Assembly: GCA_949283255.1 (NCBI GenBank)
Contig: CASDRS010000006.1
Span: forward strand, 1-64,000
Reading direction: 5' to 3'
Source of the DNA: an uncultured bacterium
GTDB taxonomy: Bacteria; Cyanobacteriota; Vampirovibrionia; Gastranaerophilales; Gastranaerophilaceae
DNA: 64,000 bases
Positions 51,296 through 60,691 of this stretch are shown piece by piece. Within the stretch, counting starts at the first letter, position 1. Every line of letters begins with the position of its first letter. The position numbers and the translations under genes are program-made. The notes under the pieces are model-generated. The model saw only the letters and a list, made by a program, of their open reading frames with translations. It searched no databases and was not told where the DNA came from.

Positions 51296-52456
51296 CTACA
51301 TCTTATATTCAGGCAATTTAAACCAAAACGTACTACCGTAATGTAATCTTGATTTAAAACCGATTTCACCGTTATGAGCATTTACAATCATTTTACAAAG
51401 AGCAAGTCCTACACCCGAACCCTGCTGACGTTTAAACTGATTACGATTAACCTGCGAAAAGAAATTAAAAATCTGAGCATAGTCTTTTTTCCTAATACCA
51501 TCACCAGTATCTTTTATTTCGAACACAAAATTTTTATATTCATCTATATATGAGACAATAGTAATACTTCCACCTGCATTATTAAACTTTATCGCATTAG
51601 AAATAAGATTATATATTAATTGCTTGAATCTTCTGCTATCAGCAGAAATTTCCACATCCATCAAAGTATAAGAAAATTTTATTTTCTTAGCATTTATCTC
51701 CTCATCAAAACTTAATATTATATCTTCAATAATCTCCTTTGGATAAAACCTTGAATAATTAAGCTCCAATTTTCCAAATTCAGCACGTGCCATATCAAGA
51801 ATATCCTGAATTAAGCTCAACAAAAAGCGAGCACTTTTGTTGATATTATCAATATACTTATATTCGCTTGCCCCCTGCATTTTTGTTTTAAGAATATCTG
51901 AAAACCCAATAATAGAATTAAGAGGGGTTTTATATTCGTGAGAAATACTTGCCAGAAACTGAATTTTTTGTTTGTTGGTCTTATCAAGAGCCTCTTCTAA
52001 AGTAATTACATCCAAACGATTATTAAAGTTTTCCATAATAATCTCAATTATAGGTGTATACTTATGATTAAAATCACTACGAGAAGAGATAACCGTCACA
52101 AAACCGACCAAATCTTCTCTTGACATAATAGGCGCAATAATTACATTATCCTTAGACATCTTGTATAAAAAATCAAGAATTTCAGCCATATCATAAGAAT
52201 TAGAAAACAAATCAGCCCCAAGAGCCATAATATGATCCGCCACCGATTTTATATGGGCAGATACCCCGGGAGCAGTTTTTGCACAGTTCAGCAAAACCTT
52301 ATTAGACTCCAAATTAATCATATAAACACTGCAATATTTTACATTCAGATTTCGTAAAATTCCTACAACTAATTCATTCCCCAATTCTTTTCTGGACTTA
52401 ATTGTATTAAGTTTTTTCAAAAATTTGCATAAGAATTTTTCATACAAAATATTCAT
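51296..52456 (-). CDS. Orphan sensor histidine kinase (GAF-like, HisKA, HATPase)
   Basis: 386 residues. The N-terminal 150 residues look like a GAF sensor (VKYCSVYMINLESNKVLL, VIIAPIMSREDLVGFVTVIS). The H-box is SISHEYKTPLNSIIG, the N-box YNLISNAIKFNNAGG, the G1 box IKDTGDGIRKKDY, and G2 GSGVGLALCKMIV. There are no membrane spans, so it is a cytosolic kinase. No response regulator is adjacent. The ATG directly follows TATAAT plus six bases and has no ribosome site. It is divergent from gmk. Confidence 0.9.
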   Translation of the reverse strand: MNILYEKFLCKFLKKLNTIKSRKELGNELVVGILRNLNVKYCSVYMINLESNKVLLNCAKTAPGVSAHIKSVADHIMALGADLFSNSYDMAEILDFLYKMSKDNVIIAPIMSREDLVGFVTVISSRSDFNHKYTPIIEIIMENFNNRLDVITLEEALDKTNKQKIQFLASISHEYKTPLNSIIGFSDILKTKMQGASEYKYIDNINKSARFLLSLIQDILDMARAEFGKLELNYSRFYPKEIIEDIILSFDEEINAKKIKFSYTLMDVEISADSRRFKQLIYNLISNAIKFNNAGGSITIVSYIDEYKNFVFEIKDTGDGIRKKDYAQIFNFFSQVNRNQFKRQQGSGVGLALCKMIVNAHNGEIGFKSRLHYGSTFWFKLPEYKM

Positions 52457-52470
52457 TGTATAATTATAAT
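52456..52470. promoter_or_regulatory. Bidirectional -10 core between the kinase and gmk
   Basis: TATAATTATAAT ends directly at the gmk ATG. Read on the other strand, the same bases hold a TATAAT six bases before the kinase ATG. Neither gene has a Shine-Dalgarno, so both mRNAs would be leaderless and start within a few bases of each other. Confidence 0.55.
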
Positions 52471-53046
52471 ATGAACAAAAATTTAAGTAAAAAATTATTT
52501 GTAATTTCAGGTTCTTCAGGAGTAGGCAAAGGAACAGTATTAAAGGGATTTTTAAAAAAGCATCCCGAATTTATGCTATCAATATCCTGCACAACTAGAA
52601 AACCAAGAGTAGGCGAAGTAGATGGCGTAAATTATTTTTTTATGACAAAAGATGAGTTTCAAACCTGCATAGATAATAACAAATTTTTGGAATGGGCAGA
52701 ATTTGCAGGAAACTTCTACGGAACAAAAAAGAAATATATCCAAAAATGTTTAGAAGAAGGGAAAGACATAATCCTTGAAATCGAAACAAAAGGAGCACTA
52801 CAGGTCAAAAAACAAATGCCTGAATCTGTTTTAATATTTATAGCTCCACCATCAATAGAAGCATTAGAATCAAGACTCCGAGGCCGTCATACAGAAGATG
52901 AGGAGACAATCCAAAGACGACTTCACGAAGTAAAAGAAGAATTAAGACTAGCGCAACAGTATGACTATAAAGTTATTAATGACAATTTGGAAGATGCAAT
53001 AACTCAGTTAGAAAAAATAATTTCCGGAGAACAAGAAAAATGCTAA
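52471..53046 (+). CDS. gmk: Guanylate kinase
   Basis: GMP to GDP. 191 residues. P-loop ISGSSGVGKGTVLKG, GMP-binding SCTTRKPRVGEVDGVNYFF, and LRGRHTEDEETIQRRL in the lid. I start at the ATG at 52471; an in-frame TTG at 52456 is part of the promoter. It overlaps coaBC by 7 bp. gmk-coaBC (with rpoZ) is a common bacterial order; rpoZ is not seen here. Confidence 0.95.
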   Translation: MNKNLSKKLFVISGSSGVGKGTVLKGFLKKHPEFMLSISCTTRKPRVGEVDGVNYFFMTKDEFQTCIDNNKFLEWAEFAGNFYGTKKKYIQKCLEEGKDIILEIETKGALQVKKQMPESVLIFIAPPSIEALESRLRGRHTEDEETIQRRLHEVKEELRLAQQYDYKVINDNLEDAITQLEKIISGEQEKC

Positions 53047-54224
53047 GCGGGAAAAACATTCTAATAGGTATTACAGGTGGCATTGCAGCTTACAAGATTT
53101 GCGAATTAATAAGAATGTACAAGCGTCAGAATGCAAATGTAAGAGTTGTTTGCACTCCTAATGCCCTAAATTTTGTAACAAAGCTTACCCTACAAAACTT
53201 AAGCCAAAATGAAGTAGGCATTGAAGAATTTGAACTTGAAAAATTCAAACCTGAACACATCTCATACGCAGATGAAGCAGATATTATGATAATTGCACCG
53301 GCTACGGCAAATACAATATCAAAACTAGCAAATGGGATATGCGACAATTTGCTCACATCAATCGCCTGTGCTTTTCAAAAGCCAATTATCATAGCTCCGG
53401 CAATGAATTGCGGGATGTGGAATAACAAATTCATTCAAGAAAATATTGAAAAATTAAAAACGGCAAATTATACAATATTAGATCCTGAAGACGGATATCT
53501 CGCTTGCGGATACAACGGAACAGGAAGGCTTTGTTCCTTAGACAAAATATTTAATAAATCTATTGAACTTTTAAACAGAGAGAAAAAACTTACCAATAAA
53601 AAAATTATTATAACAGCAGGCGGAACTATTGAAAAAATAGATACAGTAAGATATATTTCGAACTTTTCGTCAGGCAAAATGGGAATTGCTATCGCTGATA
53701 GTGCTTACAATCAGGGCGCTCAGCCCGTACTAATAACTTCGGTTAAAGTTCAAAAGCCATATAAGGTTATACAGATTGAATCTGCAACAGATATGCAAAA
53801 AGCTGTATTTGATGAGCTTGAGGACTCAGATTGCGTAATTATGGCAGCAGCAGTAGCTGATTATAGAGCAAAGAATATTGCTAATTACAAAATGAAAAAA
53901 ACATCCCCAGATGGAGAAATATCAATAGAACTAACTCAAAATCCAGATATTTTAAAAGAGATTTGCACCAAAAAGACAAACCCAAATCAAATCATAGTAG
54001 GATTTTGTGCAGAAAGCGAAGACTTGATTAAAAATGCAAAAGAAAAAATAGCAAAAAAGGGCTGTGACTACTTAATAGCAAACGATATATCAAGAAAGGA
54101 TATAGGGTTCTCAAGTGATTTTAATGAAGTCACAATATTAAAGAAAAACGGTGAAATGAAGGCCTTATCAAGAGCAACAAAAGCCGAAATTGCTGACAAA
54201 ATTTTAGAGGAAATTTATGGATAA
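53040..54224 (+). CDS. coaBC: Phosphopantothenoylcysteine decarboxylase/synthetase
   Basis: Two steps of coenzyme A synthesis. 394 residues. The CoaC half has ILIGITGGIAAYKICELIRM (GGIAAYK) and the catalytic PAMNCGMW. The CoaB half has ITAGGTIEKIDTVRYISNFS and MGIAIADSA, then NPDILKEI. GGAG within gmk supports the start. It overlaps gmk by 7 bp and nif3 by 8 bp, so the three genes are co-translated. Confidence 0.95.
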   Translation: MLSGKNILIGITGGIAAYKICELIRMYKRQNANVRVVCTPNALNFVTKLTLQNLSQNEVGIEEFELEKFKPEHISYADEADIMIIAPATANTISKLANGICDNLLTSIACAFQKPIIIAPAMNCGMWNNKFIQENIEKLKTANYTILDPEDGYLACGYNGTGRLCSLDKIFNKSIELLNREKKLTNKKIIITAGGTIEKIDTVRYISNFSSGKMGIAIADSAYNQGAQPVLITSVKVQKPYKVIQIESATDMQKAVFDELEDSDCVIMAAAVADYRAKNIANYKMKKTSPDGEISIELTQNPDILKEICTKKTNPNQIIVGFCAESEDLIKNAKEKIAKKGCDYLIANDISRKDIGFSSDFNEVTILKKNGEMKALSRATKAEIADKILEEIYG

Positions 54225-54894
54225 AAAAGAACTTATCCGACGTATTGAAAAATTTGCACCGCTTGAGACAGCAGAAAGCTGGGATGCGTCAGGGTGGCTT
54301 GTTGAGACTGATAAACAAGAAATAGACAGTATTCTTTTGGCACTAACCGTCACAGATGACACCGTAAACCAAGCTAAAGAACAAAAATGTGACATCATAT
54401 TATCACATCACCCTCTATTTTGTGTCCCGATAAAATATAGAAATATAGGTATCTATTCAGCACATACCAATCTGGATATGGCAATTGGCGGAACTACAGA
54501 CACATTAATAGAAAAACTAGGACTTCAGGTAACAGAAATTCAAGGTTTTGTCAGATACGTCGAATTCAACACAAATATAGAAGATTTTATTACAAAACTA
54601 AAATCAATCTCTCCGAATATGCGCTACACAAATCCTAATAACACCAAAAAACTTACTAAAATAGCATTTTGTGCAGGCAGCGGCTCTGAATTTATAGAAG
54701 AAGCAGAAGCTAACGGGGCAGACGGGTTTGTTACAGGAGATTTGAAATTTCATACCGCATTAGACAGTAAAATTCCTGTATTTGACATAGGGCACTTTGA
54801 AAGCGAAATTCAAGTTTTAAAAGTTTTTGAAAACCTTGTAAATAATGATGCCACAGTTATTTATGCAAAAGAAACAAGTCCTTTTCTACATTAA
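54217..54894 (+). CDS. Nif3-like dinuclear metal center protein (short form)
   Basis: 225 residues. Metal ligands lie in LSHHPLFC, YSAHTNLDMA and VFDIGHFESE, with TGDLKFHTALD between. The middle PII-like insert of the long forms is missing. The molecular role of the family (YbgI/DUF34) is still debated; a GTP cyclohydrolase-type label is often applied. GAGG precedes the ATG. Last in the gmk-coaBC unit. Confidence 0.9.
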   Translation: MDKKELIRRIEKFAPLETAESWDASGWLVETDKQEIDSILLALTVTDDTVNQAKEQKCDIILSHHPLFCVPIKYRNIGIYSAHTNLDMAIGGTTDTLIEKLGLQVTEIQGFVRYVEFNTNIEDFITKLKSISPNMRYTNPNNTKKLTKIAFCAGSGSEFIEEAEANGADGFVTGDLKFHTALDSKIPVFDIGHFESEIQVLKVFENLVNNDATVIYAKETSPFLH

Positions 54895-54901
54895 CGGTAA
54901 A

Positions 54902-54953
54902 ATAATAAAATAAAAGGTCAGTTAAATATCGTAAGGAGACAACATAACTGACC
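54902..54953 (-). terminator. Terminator of the AAA+ ATPase gene
   Basis: GGTCAGTT (54916-54923) pairs with AACTGACC (54946-54953). On the minus strand it is followed by TTTTATTTTATTATTTT. The loop is long (22 nt). Confidence 0.65.
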
Positions 54954-54991
54954 CGTTGAGTATTATATATATTTACTGCTTAGATTTTAGA

Positions 54992-56536
54992 CTAGGAGTT
55001 TTTCTTATCATAATGAATAAATCCGATAGGCTTTCTTTGAGTAGTCTTTCTTTCACTCATAAAATCACCAATAGCTCTATCAAAATCAGCATCCGTAATG
55101 ACAAGCTTTTCTACATCCGACGGAATGAAAGTTCCTTCTGCCATTTTTTGATATACACCTGAGCGATCAAATGAGTATTCATTAGCCTTATTTGCAATAT
55201 AAGCTACATCAGCACCAGTAGCTTTTGCATCAAGAAGCTTTTTCGCATGTTTTTCAACATTTAAGTTTTCATCCAATACTCGATTTTTTGTATGAATATT
55301 GAATATATTTACCATATCTTTCAATGTTTCAGGAGCTTTCATCTCAACTTTTCTTCCGAAACGACCTGAACGAGTAATAGCATCATCTAAAGCATCAAGC
55401 TTGTTTGTTGCAGCAACTACATAAATTTCATCGCCATTTTTTTCAACATCACTCATCAAAGATAAAAGCTGGTTTACAACTTTATCGCCATAAACATCTG
55501 CTCCGCCACGTTTTTTTGCAACAGCATCAAATTCATCTATAAAAATAACTGTCGGCTGAAGTTCACGAGCAGTATCAAAAAGTGTACGCCAATTTGCTTC
55601 TGACTCACCTACCCATTTTGATTCCATCTCCAAACCATTTAGCTTGATAAAGTTTGCGCTTGCTTCATTAGCTAAAGCCTCTGCTGTAAGAGTTTTACCC
55701 GTTCCAGGAGGGCCATATAATATGAAACCGTGGTTTAATACAGTATTTTTATACGCTTCAGGATACTTGATAGGGAAAATTATTTCCTTCTTCAACACAT
55801 CAAGTGCCTTATCCTGACCTCCAATATCAGCAAAAGAAGTTTTCTTTGCCGCTACATTTGTTGGCTTAAACATTCTACGTATAGTTTTCGCGTTTTGAGC
55901 ATCGATGGTGCTTTGAACAGCCTCAGAAAAATCAAAGATTTGCGAAAAATAGTTTCTTGACATACTTAAATTTGCAGTTGACATACTTTTTATCGGAATC
56001 TTTAAATCTCCGACAGTTAACTCATCTCCATCTACAACAAAATATTTATCATACTGCATTAGAGGAGCAGATTTTCCGGAAATATTATCTTTTAAAACAA
56101 CAGTTTTTTTAGATAAGTTCATAACCTCTACAGAACCCATTGAATCCTTAAAAAATGCTAAAGGTGATTGCAATTTTGGCTCAGGAACAAATATAAACCT
56201 TTTTATAACCTGCTGAAAGCTCTTAGTACCGGCTTTTAACGCTGCTTCAGCATCCTTTATTGCAGGTGCTGTGATAAGCATATCGCCAAATCTCATCATT
56301 GAAAATATTGATGCGATTTTTTCATCCAAAGGTATCTTATCAATAATAGAAAGCGCAGTCTTTTCTATTCCGGTAAAGCTTGGTTTGGAGGCACTTTTAA
56401 CAAAACAGTCTCCCATCAAGTTCGATTTCACACCAGAATTGACGACATTTGTATTTCTAACAGGGACACTAACACTATTTTTTGCATTACTAGTGTAATT
56501 TGGACAATAATTCCTTAAAATTGGTGCAATTTTCAT
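54992..56536 (-). CDS. AAA+ ATPase, Cdc48/FtsH-type single ring
   Basis: 514 residues. Residues 1-50 are disordered and end in SFTGIEK. A domain of about 170 residues of no known type follows, then one AAA+ module: DIGGQDKALDVLKKE, Walker A GPPGTGKT (275-282), pore KWVGES, Walker B VIFIDEFDA (330-338) and SRH AATNKLDALDDAITRSGRFG with both arginines. There is no protease domain and no membrane helix, so this is an unfoldase with unknown partner. AGG-rich sequence before the ATG. Its N-terminus resembles that of the GT5 protein (SFGNN). Confidence 0.88.
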   Translation of the reverse strand: MKIAPILRNYCPNYTSNAKNSVSVPVRNTNVVNSGVKSNLMGDCFVKSASKPSFTGIEKTALSIIDKIPLDEKIASIFSMMRFGDMLITAPAIKDAEAALKAGTKSFQQVIKRFIFVPEPKLQSPLAFFKDSMGSVEVMNLSKKTVVLKDNISGKSAPLMQYDKYFVVDGDELTVGDLKIPIKSMSTANLSMSRNYFSQIFDFSEAVQSTIDAQNAKTIRRMFKPTNVAAKKTSFADIGGQDKALDVLKKEIIFPIKYPEAYKNTVLNHGFILYGPPGTGKTLTAEALANEASANFIKLNGLEMESKWVGESEANWRTLFDTARELQPTVIFIDEFDAVAKKRGGADVYGDKVVNQLLSLMSDVEKNGDEIYVVAATNKLDALDDAITRSGRFGRKVEMKAPETLKDMVNIFNIHTKNRVLDENLNVEKHAKKLLDAKATGADVAYIANKANEYSFDRSGVYQKMAEGTFIPSDVEKLVITDADFDRAIGDFMSERKTTQRKPIGFIHYDKKNS

Positions 56537-56708
56537 AACGAACCTACCTTCACTTTACTTTTGCTGCATATCAGCCTAACCAAAAAATTTGTATAAATCT
56601 AGTTCTACTACATTTGTAGCAGTTTGTCAACAGGACAATTTACCTATTTCGTGAAAAAGCGTATATAGTACACTTTTACGACTTTTTACAAATCTTCACA
56701 TCTTCCCG

Positions 56709-56717
56709 TGCTATAAT
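56709..56717 (+). promoter_or_regulatory. Extended -10 of mutS2, predicted leaderless
   Basis: TGCTATAAT, seven bases before the ATG, no ribosome site between. Confidence 0.55.
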
Positions 56718-56724
56718 TCAAAAT

Positions 56725-59094
56725 ATGAATATTATATCTAACAGTCAGAAATCTCTTGAATTTGATAAAATCACAGAACAACTCTCAAACTATGCAAGAT
56801 GCCCGCAAAGCAGGAATCTTTGCCTTGAGGTTCAACCTCTTGAGAATATAGATGAAGTTATTCAAGCACAGATATACACACAGGAAGCAAAAAAAATCCT
56901 CGATTTGCCACTAGATATACCGATTGAATTTGTCGCAGATATAGAGCATCTTGAACAAATTGCAGGCTCAAGTTACCTGAATGAAGCGGAACTTGTTGAC
57001 ATTGCAAAAACACTAAGAACATCAAGGCTTGTTAGAAATTTTCTAAACGAAAACACTTCCGTATCTGATAGCTTAAATAATTTGAGCCGAAATCTGACTG
57101 TAGAAAAAGAATTAGAGAGCAGAATATTTCACACATTTGATGAGAACCTTGAGATAAAAAAAGATGCAACACCAGAATTAAAAGGGCTTTTTGCATCCCT
57201 TAGAGAATGTGAAAAATCAATCCGAACAAAGATTGGAGAGCTCCTCAACTCTGTAGATTTTGTTAAACATTTACAGGAAACCATCTATACGACAAGAGAT
57301 GACAGAATTGTATTTCAGGTAAAATCAACAGATAAAAACAAAGTTCGAGGAATAGTACACGACATATCTGCAACAAATAAAACCTTTTATATTGAGCCTG
57401 AAAGTCTGGTTCCATTAAATAACAAATTACGAGAAACTCAAGCTGCAATAAACGCAGAAAAAATTCGAATATTATCTGAACTTACACAAATGGTAAAATT
57501 TCAAATGCCATCACTAAAAAAATCGGAACAGACTTTGGCAGAAATTGATTTTCACTTTGCAAAAGCAAGATATGCCGTAAAAATTCACGCAGTAGAGCCT
57601 GAAATCTTAAAAGACAAGAAAGAAATAATATTGGAAAAAATGAAGCACCCGCTTCTTATAGGAACAGTTGAGGATGTTGTAACAAATGATTTTGAAATAG
57701 GTAAAGACTATAAATCCATAATTATAACAGGTTCAAATACAGGCGGGAAAACCGTAACACTAAAAACCATAGGTCTATATATACTTATGGCAAGAAGCGG
57801 AATGTTCTTGCCTTGCCAGAACGCGAAAATATATCCATTTAAAAAGGTTTTTGCAGACATCGGAGATGCTCAAAGCATTTTGCAGAGTCTTTCAACTTTT
57901 TCATCACACATGAAGAATATTATAGAAATTGTTGACAAGAGTGACGAAAATTCATTTGTACTGCTTGACGAAATTTGTGCGGGAACTGATCCTGTAGAAG
58001 GGGCCGTACTTGCACAAACCATATTGAAAAAGCTAGCGCAAAAACAAGTACTTTCAACAATTACAACTCACTATGGAGAACTTAAGGCTCTCGAATATAC
58101 AGATTCTTATTTTAAAAATGCATCCGTTGAGTTTGATACCCAATCGCTAAAGCCTACCTACAGATTATTAATAGGTATTCCCGGACTTAGCAACGCTATT
58201 GCAATTTCAGCTAATTTAGGATTAGACAAAGATATTATCAAAGAAGCTAAAGAAACTCTTGTGTCCAAAAAAGATCCTTCAATACTGGTTATCGAAAAAT
58301 TACAAACGGCACAGCAAGAATTGAACGACAAGCTGAAAGAAGCAGAAAAGCTAAGGCTAGAGGCCGAAGATTTAAAGAAAGAATACGAAGAAAATCTGGC
58401 CATAGTCAAAAAAGATAAAAAGAAAGCTATAAAAGATATTAAACATAAATTTGACTATGAACTACTTGATGCAAAAGGTGAAATAAAAGAAATCTTAGAC
58501 GAGATAAGAAAAGAAAAGTCCGAAAAAATTGCAAGACGCTCATATTCCCGCCTTGCAAAGCTTGAGCACGATTATAAAGATAAAGTAGCAGGCGTAGAAG
58601 ACAAAGAACAATATGCTGAAATAATATGGGAGAATGTAAAAGTTCACGACAAATTAATACTCAAAGACATTCACCAATCAGTAGAAGTCCTTACTCTTCC
58701 GGATAAAAACGGAAATTTACTTGTTCAAATGGGTAATATAAAAACCAAAATCAAGAAAAATAAACTTGCACCATTTGACCCTGCATTTGAGAAAAAATCA
58801 CCTATATACACTCCTTCAAAATTTGATTCGTTCAACTTACATAAAATTAATATCTCCAACAGACTAGACTTAAGAGGAGTAAGAGTTGAAGAAGCCTTAG
58901 ATGAACTGGAAATCTATCTGGATAAAGCCAGTCTTGCAAATTTAACCCCTGTTACAATAATCCACGGACACGGAACAGGGGCACTAAAGGCTGCAGTAAG
59001 AGATTACCTGTCAACATCACCATACGTTGCAAAATACCGCCCCGGCGAAAATGATGAAGGTGGAGATGGAGTAAGCGTGGTTGATATTAACTAA
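56725..59094 (+). CDS. mutS2: MutS2 (collided-ribosome/recombination ATPase with Smr domain)
   Basis: 789 residues, the normal length. The MutS core domains III and V have ITGSNTGGKTVTLKTIG (Walker A near 334-341), VLLDEICAGTDPVEGA (Walker B) and TTHYGELKA. A long coiled coil (about 510-620) follows. The C-terminal Smr domain (about 705-789) has LDLRGVRVEEALDEL and IIHGHGTGALK. The mismatch domain I of MutS is lacking. MutS2 blocks recombination and in some bacteria splits stalled ribosomes. It is separated from pepA by 39 bp. Confidence 0.95.
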   Translation: MNIISNSQKSLEFDKITEQLSNYARCPQSRNLCLEVQPLENIDEVIQAQIYTQEAKKILDLPLDIPIEFVADIEHLEQIAGSSYLNEAELVDIAKTLRTSRLVRNFLNENTSVSDSLNNLSRNLTVEKELESRIFHTFDENLEIKKDATPELKGLFASLRECEKSIRTKIGELLNSVDFVKHLQETIYTTRDDRIVFQVKSTDKNKVRGIVHDISATNKTFYIEPESLVPLNNKLRETQAAINAEKIRILSELTQMVKFQMPSLKKSEQTLAEIDFHFAKARYAVKIHAVEPEILKDKKEIILEKMKHPLLIGTVEDVVTNDFEIGKDYKSIIITGSNTGGKTVTLKTIGLYILMARSGMFLPCQNAKIYPFKKVFADIGDAQSILQSLSTFSSHMKNIIEIVDKSDENSFVLLDEICAGTDPVEGAVLAQTILKKLAQKQVLSTITTHYGELKALEYTDSYFKNASVEFDTQSLKPTYRLLIGIPGLSNAIAISANLGLDKDIIKEAKETLVSKKDPSILVIEKLQTAQQELNDKLKEAEKLRLEAEDLKKEYEENLAIVKKDKKKAIKDIKHKFDYELLDAKGEIKEILDEIRKEKSEKIARRSYSRLAKLEHDYKDKVAGVEDKEQYAEIIWENVKVHDKLILKDIHQSVEVLTLPDKNGNLLVQMGNIKTKIKKNKLAPFDPAFEKKSPIYTPSKFDSFNLHKINISNRLDLRGVRVEEALDELEIYLDKASLANLTPVTIIHGHGTGALKAAVRDYLSTSPYVAKYRPGENDEGGDGVSVVDIN

Positions 59095-59133
59095 GTAAAG
59101 TGATATAATCTCCTTGAGAGAAGGAGAGAACTT

Positions 59134-60528
59134 ATGGAAATTAAAGTATCAAATGACGTAAAAAATCAGAAGACCGAAGTTCTTGTAATCGGCCAATTTG
59201 AAGGAGAGAAAACTAACAATGAATTGGCTGATAAATATGCCGTTGAAAAAGATCACTTTGAAGGCAAATTCGGTCAGACATACTTATTACAAACATTGGG
59301 TAATGCCCCAGCTGATAAGATTTTAATTATCGGGCTTGGTCAAAAAGACGAGTTCGACGCAAATAAAATGACAGAAATTGCAGCAAAAGCTGTAAAAAAA
59401 CTACAGCAAATACATGCAAAACAAGCTTGCTTTGATTTAGACGTAATGTTCGATTACGGAAAATCTGCAACAATCGGAGCATATATCGCTGATTATGCTT
59501 TTGATAAATACAAAACTGAAAAAGCTACAAGAGTAGATGAAATTACATTTGGAAACGTTTCACAAGAACAAGTAGATGAAGGTAAAATCTTCGGCGAAGC
59601 AATGAAAATGACCAGAGATTTGGCAAACGAGCCTGCAGCTTATGCAACACCTACAAAACTTGCAGAAATTGCAAAAAGCATTGAGGGTATAAAAACCGAA
59701 GTTTACGACAGGGATGAAATAGAAAGAATGGAAATGGGTGCATACCTTGCAGTATCTAAAGGCAGCGCACAACCTCCTAAATTCATCCACATGAAATACA
59801 CAGGTAAAAACCCTAAGAAAAAGGTGGCTATTATCGGTAAAGGATTATGCTTTGACAGTGGCGGTATGGATCTAAAACCAGCTTCATCAATGCTTACAAT
59901 GAGAGATGATATGTCAGGAGCTGCTTGTATATTAGGAGTAATGAGTGCTCTTGCAAAGCTTGAACCTGAAATTGAAGTTCACGGGTTAATTGCAGCTTGT
60001 GAAAACATGCCGGGCCAAAATGCTTATAAACCTGGAGATATCCTAAAAGCTAAAAACGGTAAAACTATAGAAGTCGATAACACAGATGCTGAAGGCAGAT
60101 TGACACTTGCAGATGCTCTATGCTATGCCTGCGAACTTGGTGTTGATGAAGTTATCGATATTGCAACTCTAACTGGAGCTTGTATGGTAGCACTTGGCAC
60201 TGTTGCTTCAGGAATTATGGGCAACGATGAAGATATGATTGCAAGATTAATCCACACAGCTAAAGAAAGTGGTGAAAAATTCTGGGAACTTCCACTTTAT
60301 CCTGAATATATGAGCAGTCTAAAATCAGATATTGCCGATATGAAAAATACAGGGTCAAGAAACGGTGGAGCTTCAGCTGCAGGGGTATTCTTGCAAGAAT
60401 TTGTATCAGGAGTTAAATGGGCTCATATTGATATCGCAGGAACAGCTTTCCTTGAAAAGCCTCAAAAAGAATTTATTTCAGGTTCTACAGGGGTAGGCGT
60501 TAGAACTCTGTTAAATTACCTTAAATAA
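59134..60528 (+). CDS. pepA: Leucyl aminopeptidase (M17)
   Basis: 464 residues. GKGLCFDSGGMDLKPA and NTDAEGRLTLADAL hold the two-metal and catalytic sites, and SGAACILGVMSAL lies between. The N-terminal M17 domain (about 1-150) is present. It releases N-terminal residues from peptides in the cytosol. AGAAGGAGAG precedes the ATG. Confidence 0.96.
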   Translation: MEIKVSNDVKNQKTEVLVIGQFEGEKTNNELADKYAVEKDHFEGKFGQTYLLQTLGNAPADKILIIGLGQKDEFDANKMTEIAAKAVKKLQQIHAKQACFDLDVMFDYGKSATIGAYIADYAFDKYKTEKATRVDEITFGNVSQEQVDEGKIFGEAMKMTRDLANEPAAYATPTKLAEIAKSIEGIKTEVYDRDEIERMEMGAYLAVSKGSAQPPKFIHMKYTGKNPKKKVAIIGKGLCFDSGGMDLKPASSMLTMRDDMSGAACILGVMSALAKLEPEIEVHGLIAACENMPGQNAYKPGDILKAKNGKTIEVDNTDAEGRLTLADALCYACELGVDEVIDIATLTGACMVALGTVASGIMGNDEDMIARLIHTAKESGEKFWELPLYPEYMSSLKSDIADMKNTGSRNGGASAAGVFLQEFVSGVKWAHIDIAGTAFLEKPQKEFISGSTGVGVRTLLNYLK

Positions 60529-60538
60529 GGCATAAAAT

Positions 60539-60578
60539 AAATAAATAAAGAAAGAAAGAAAGAAATAAAGAAAGAAAG
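60539..60578 (+). repeat. Tetranucleotide repeat (AAAT/AAAG)n after pepA
   Basis: Two AAAT, four AAAG, one AAAT, three AAAG, in exact 4-nt register. It lies after the pepA stop. The last unit is part of the terminator stem. Confidence 0.85.
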
Positions 60579-60610
60579 AGGATTTTGTATATTTACAAAG
60601 TCCTCTTTTT
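60575..60610 (+). terminator. Terminator of pepA
   Basis: AAAGAGGA and TCCTCTTT pair around an inner TTTGT/ACAAA stem, then T-run. Confidence 0.82.
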
Positions 60611-60616
60611 ATACAT

Positions 60617-60651
60617 AAAAAACAGGACAAGCTACTTAACAACTTGTCCTG
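60617..60651 (-). terminator. Terminator of clpP
   Basis: CAGGACAAG-11-CTTGTCCTG followed by T-run on the minus strand. Confidence 0.85.
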
Positions 60652-60691
60652 AAATTTTTCTTATCAAATTTGCTTAAAGGTTCAACTTTAT

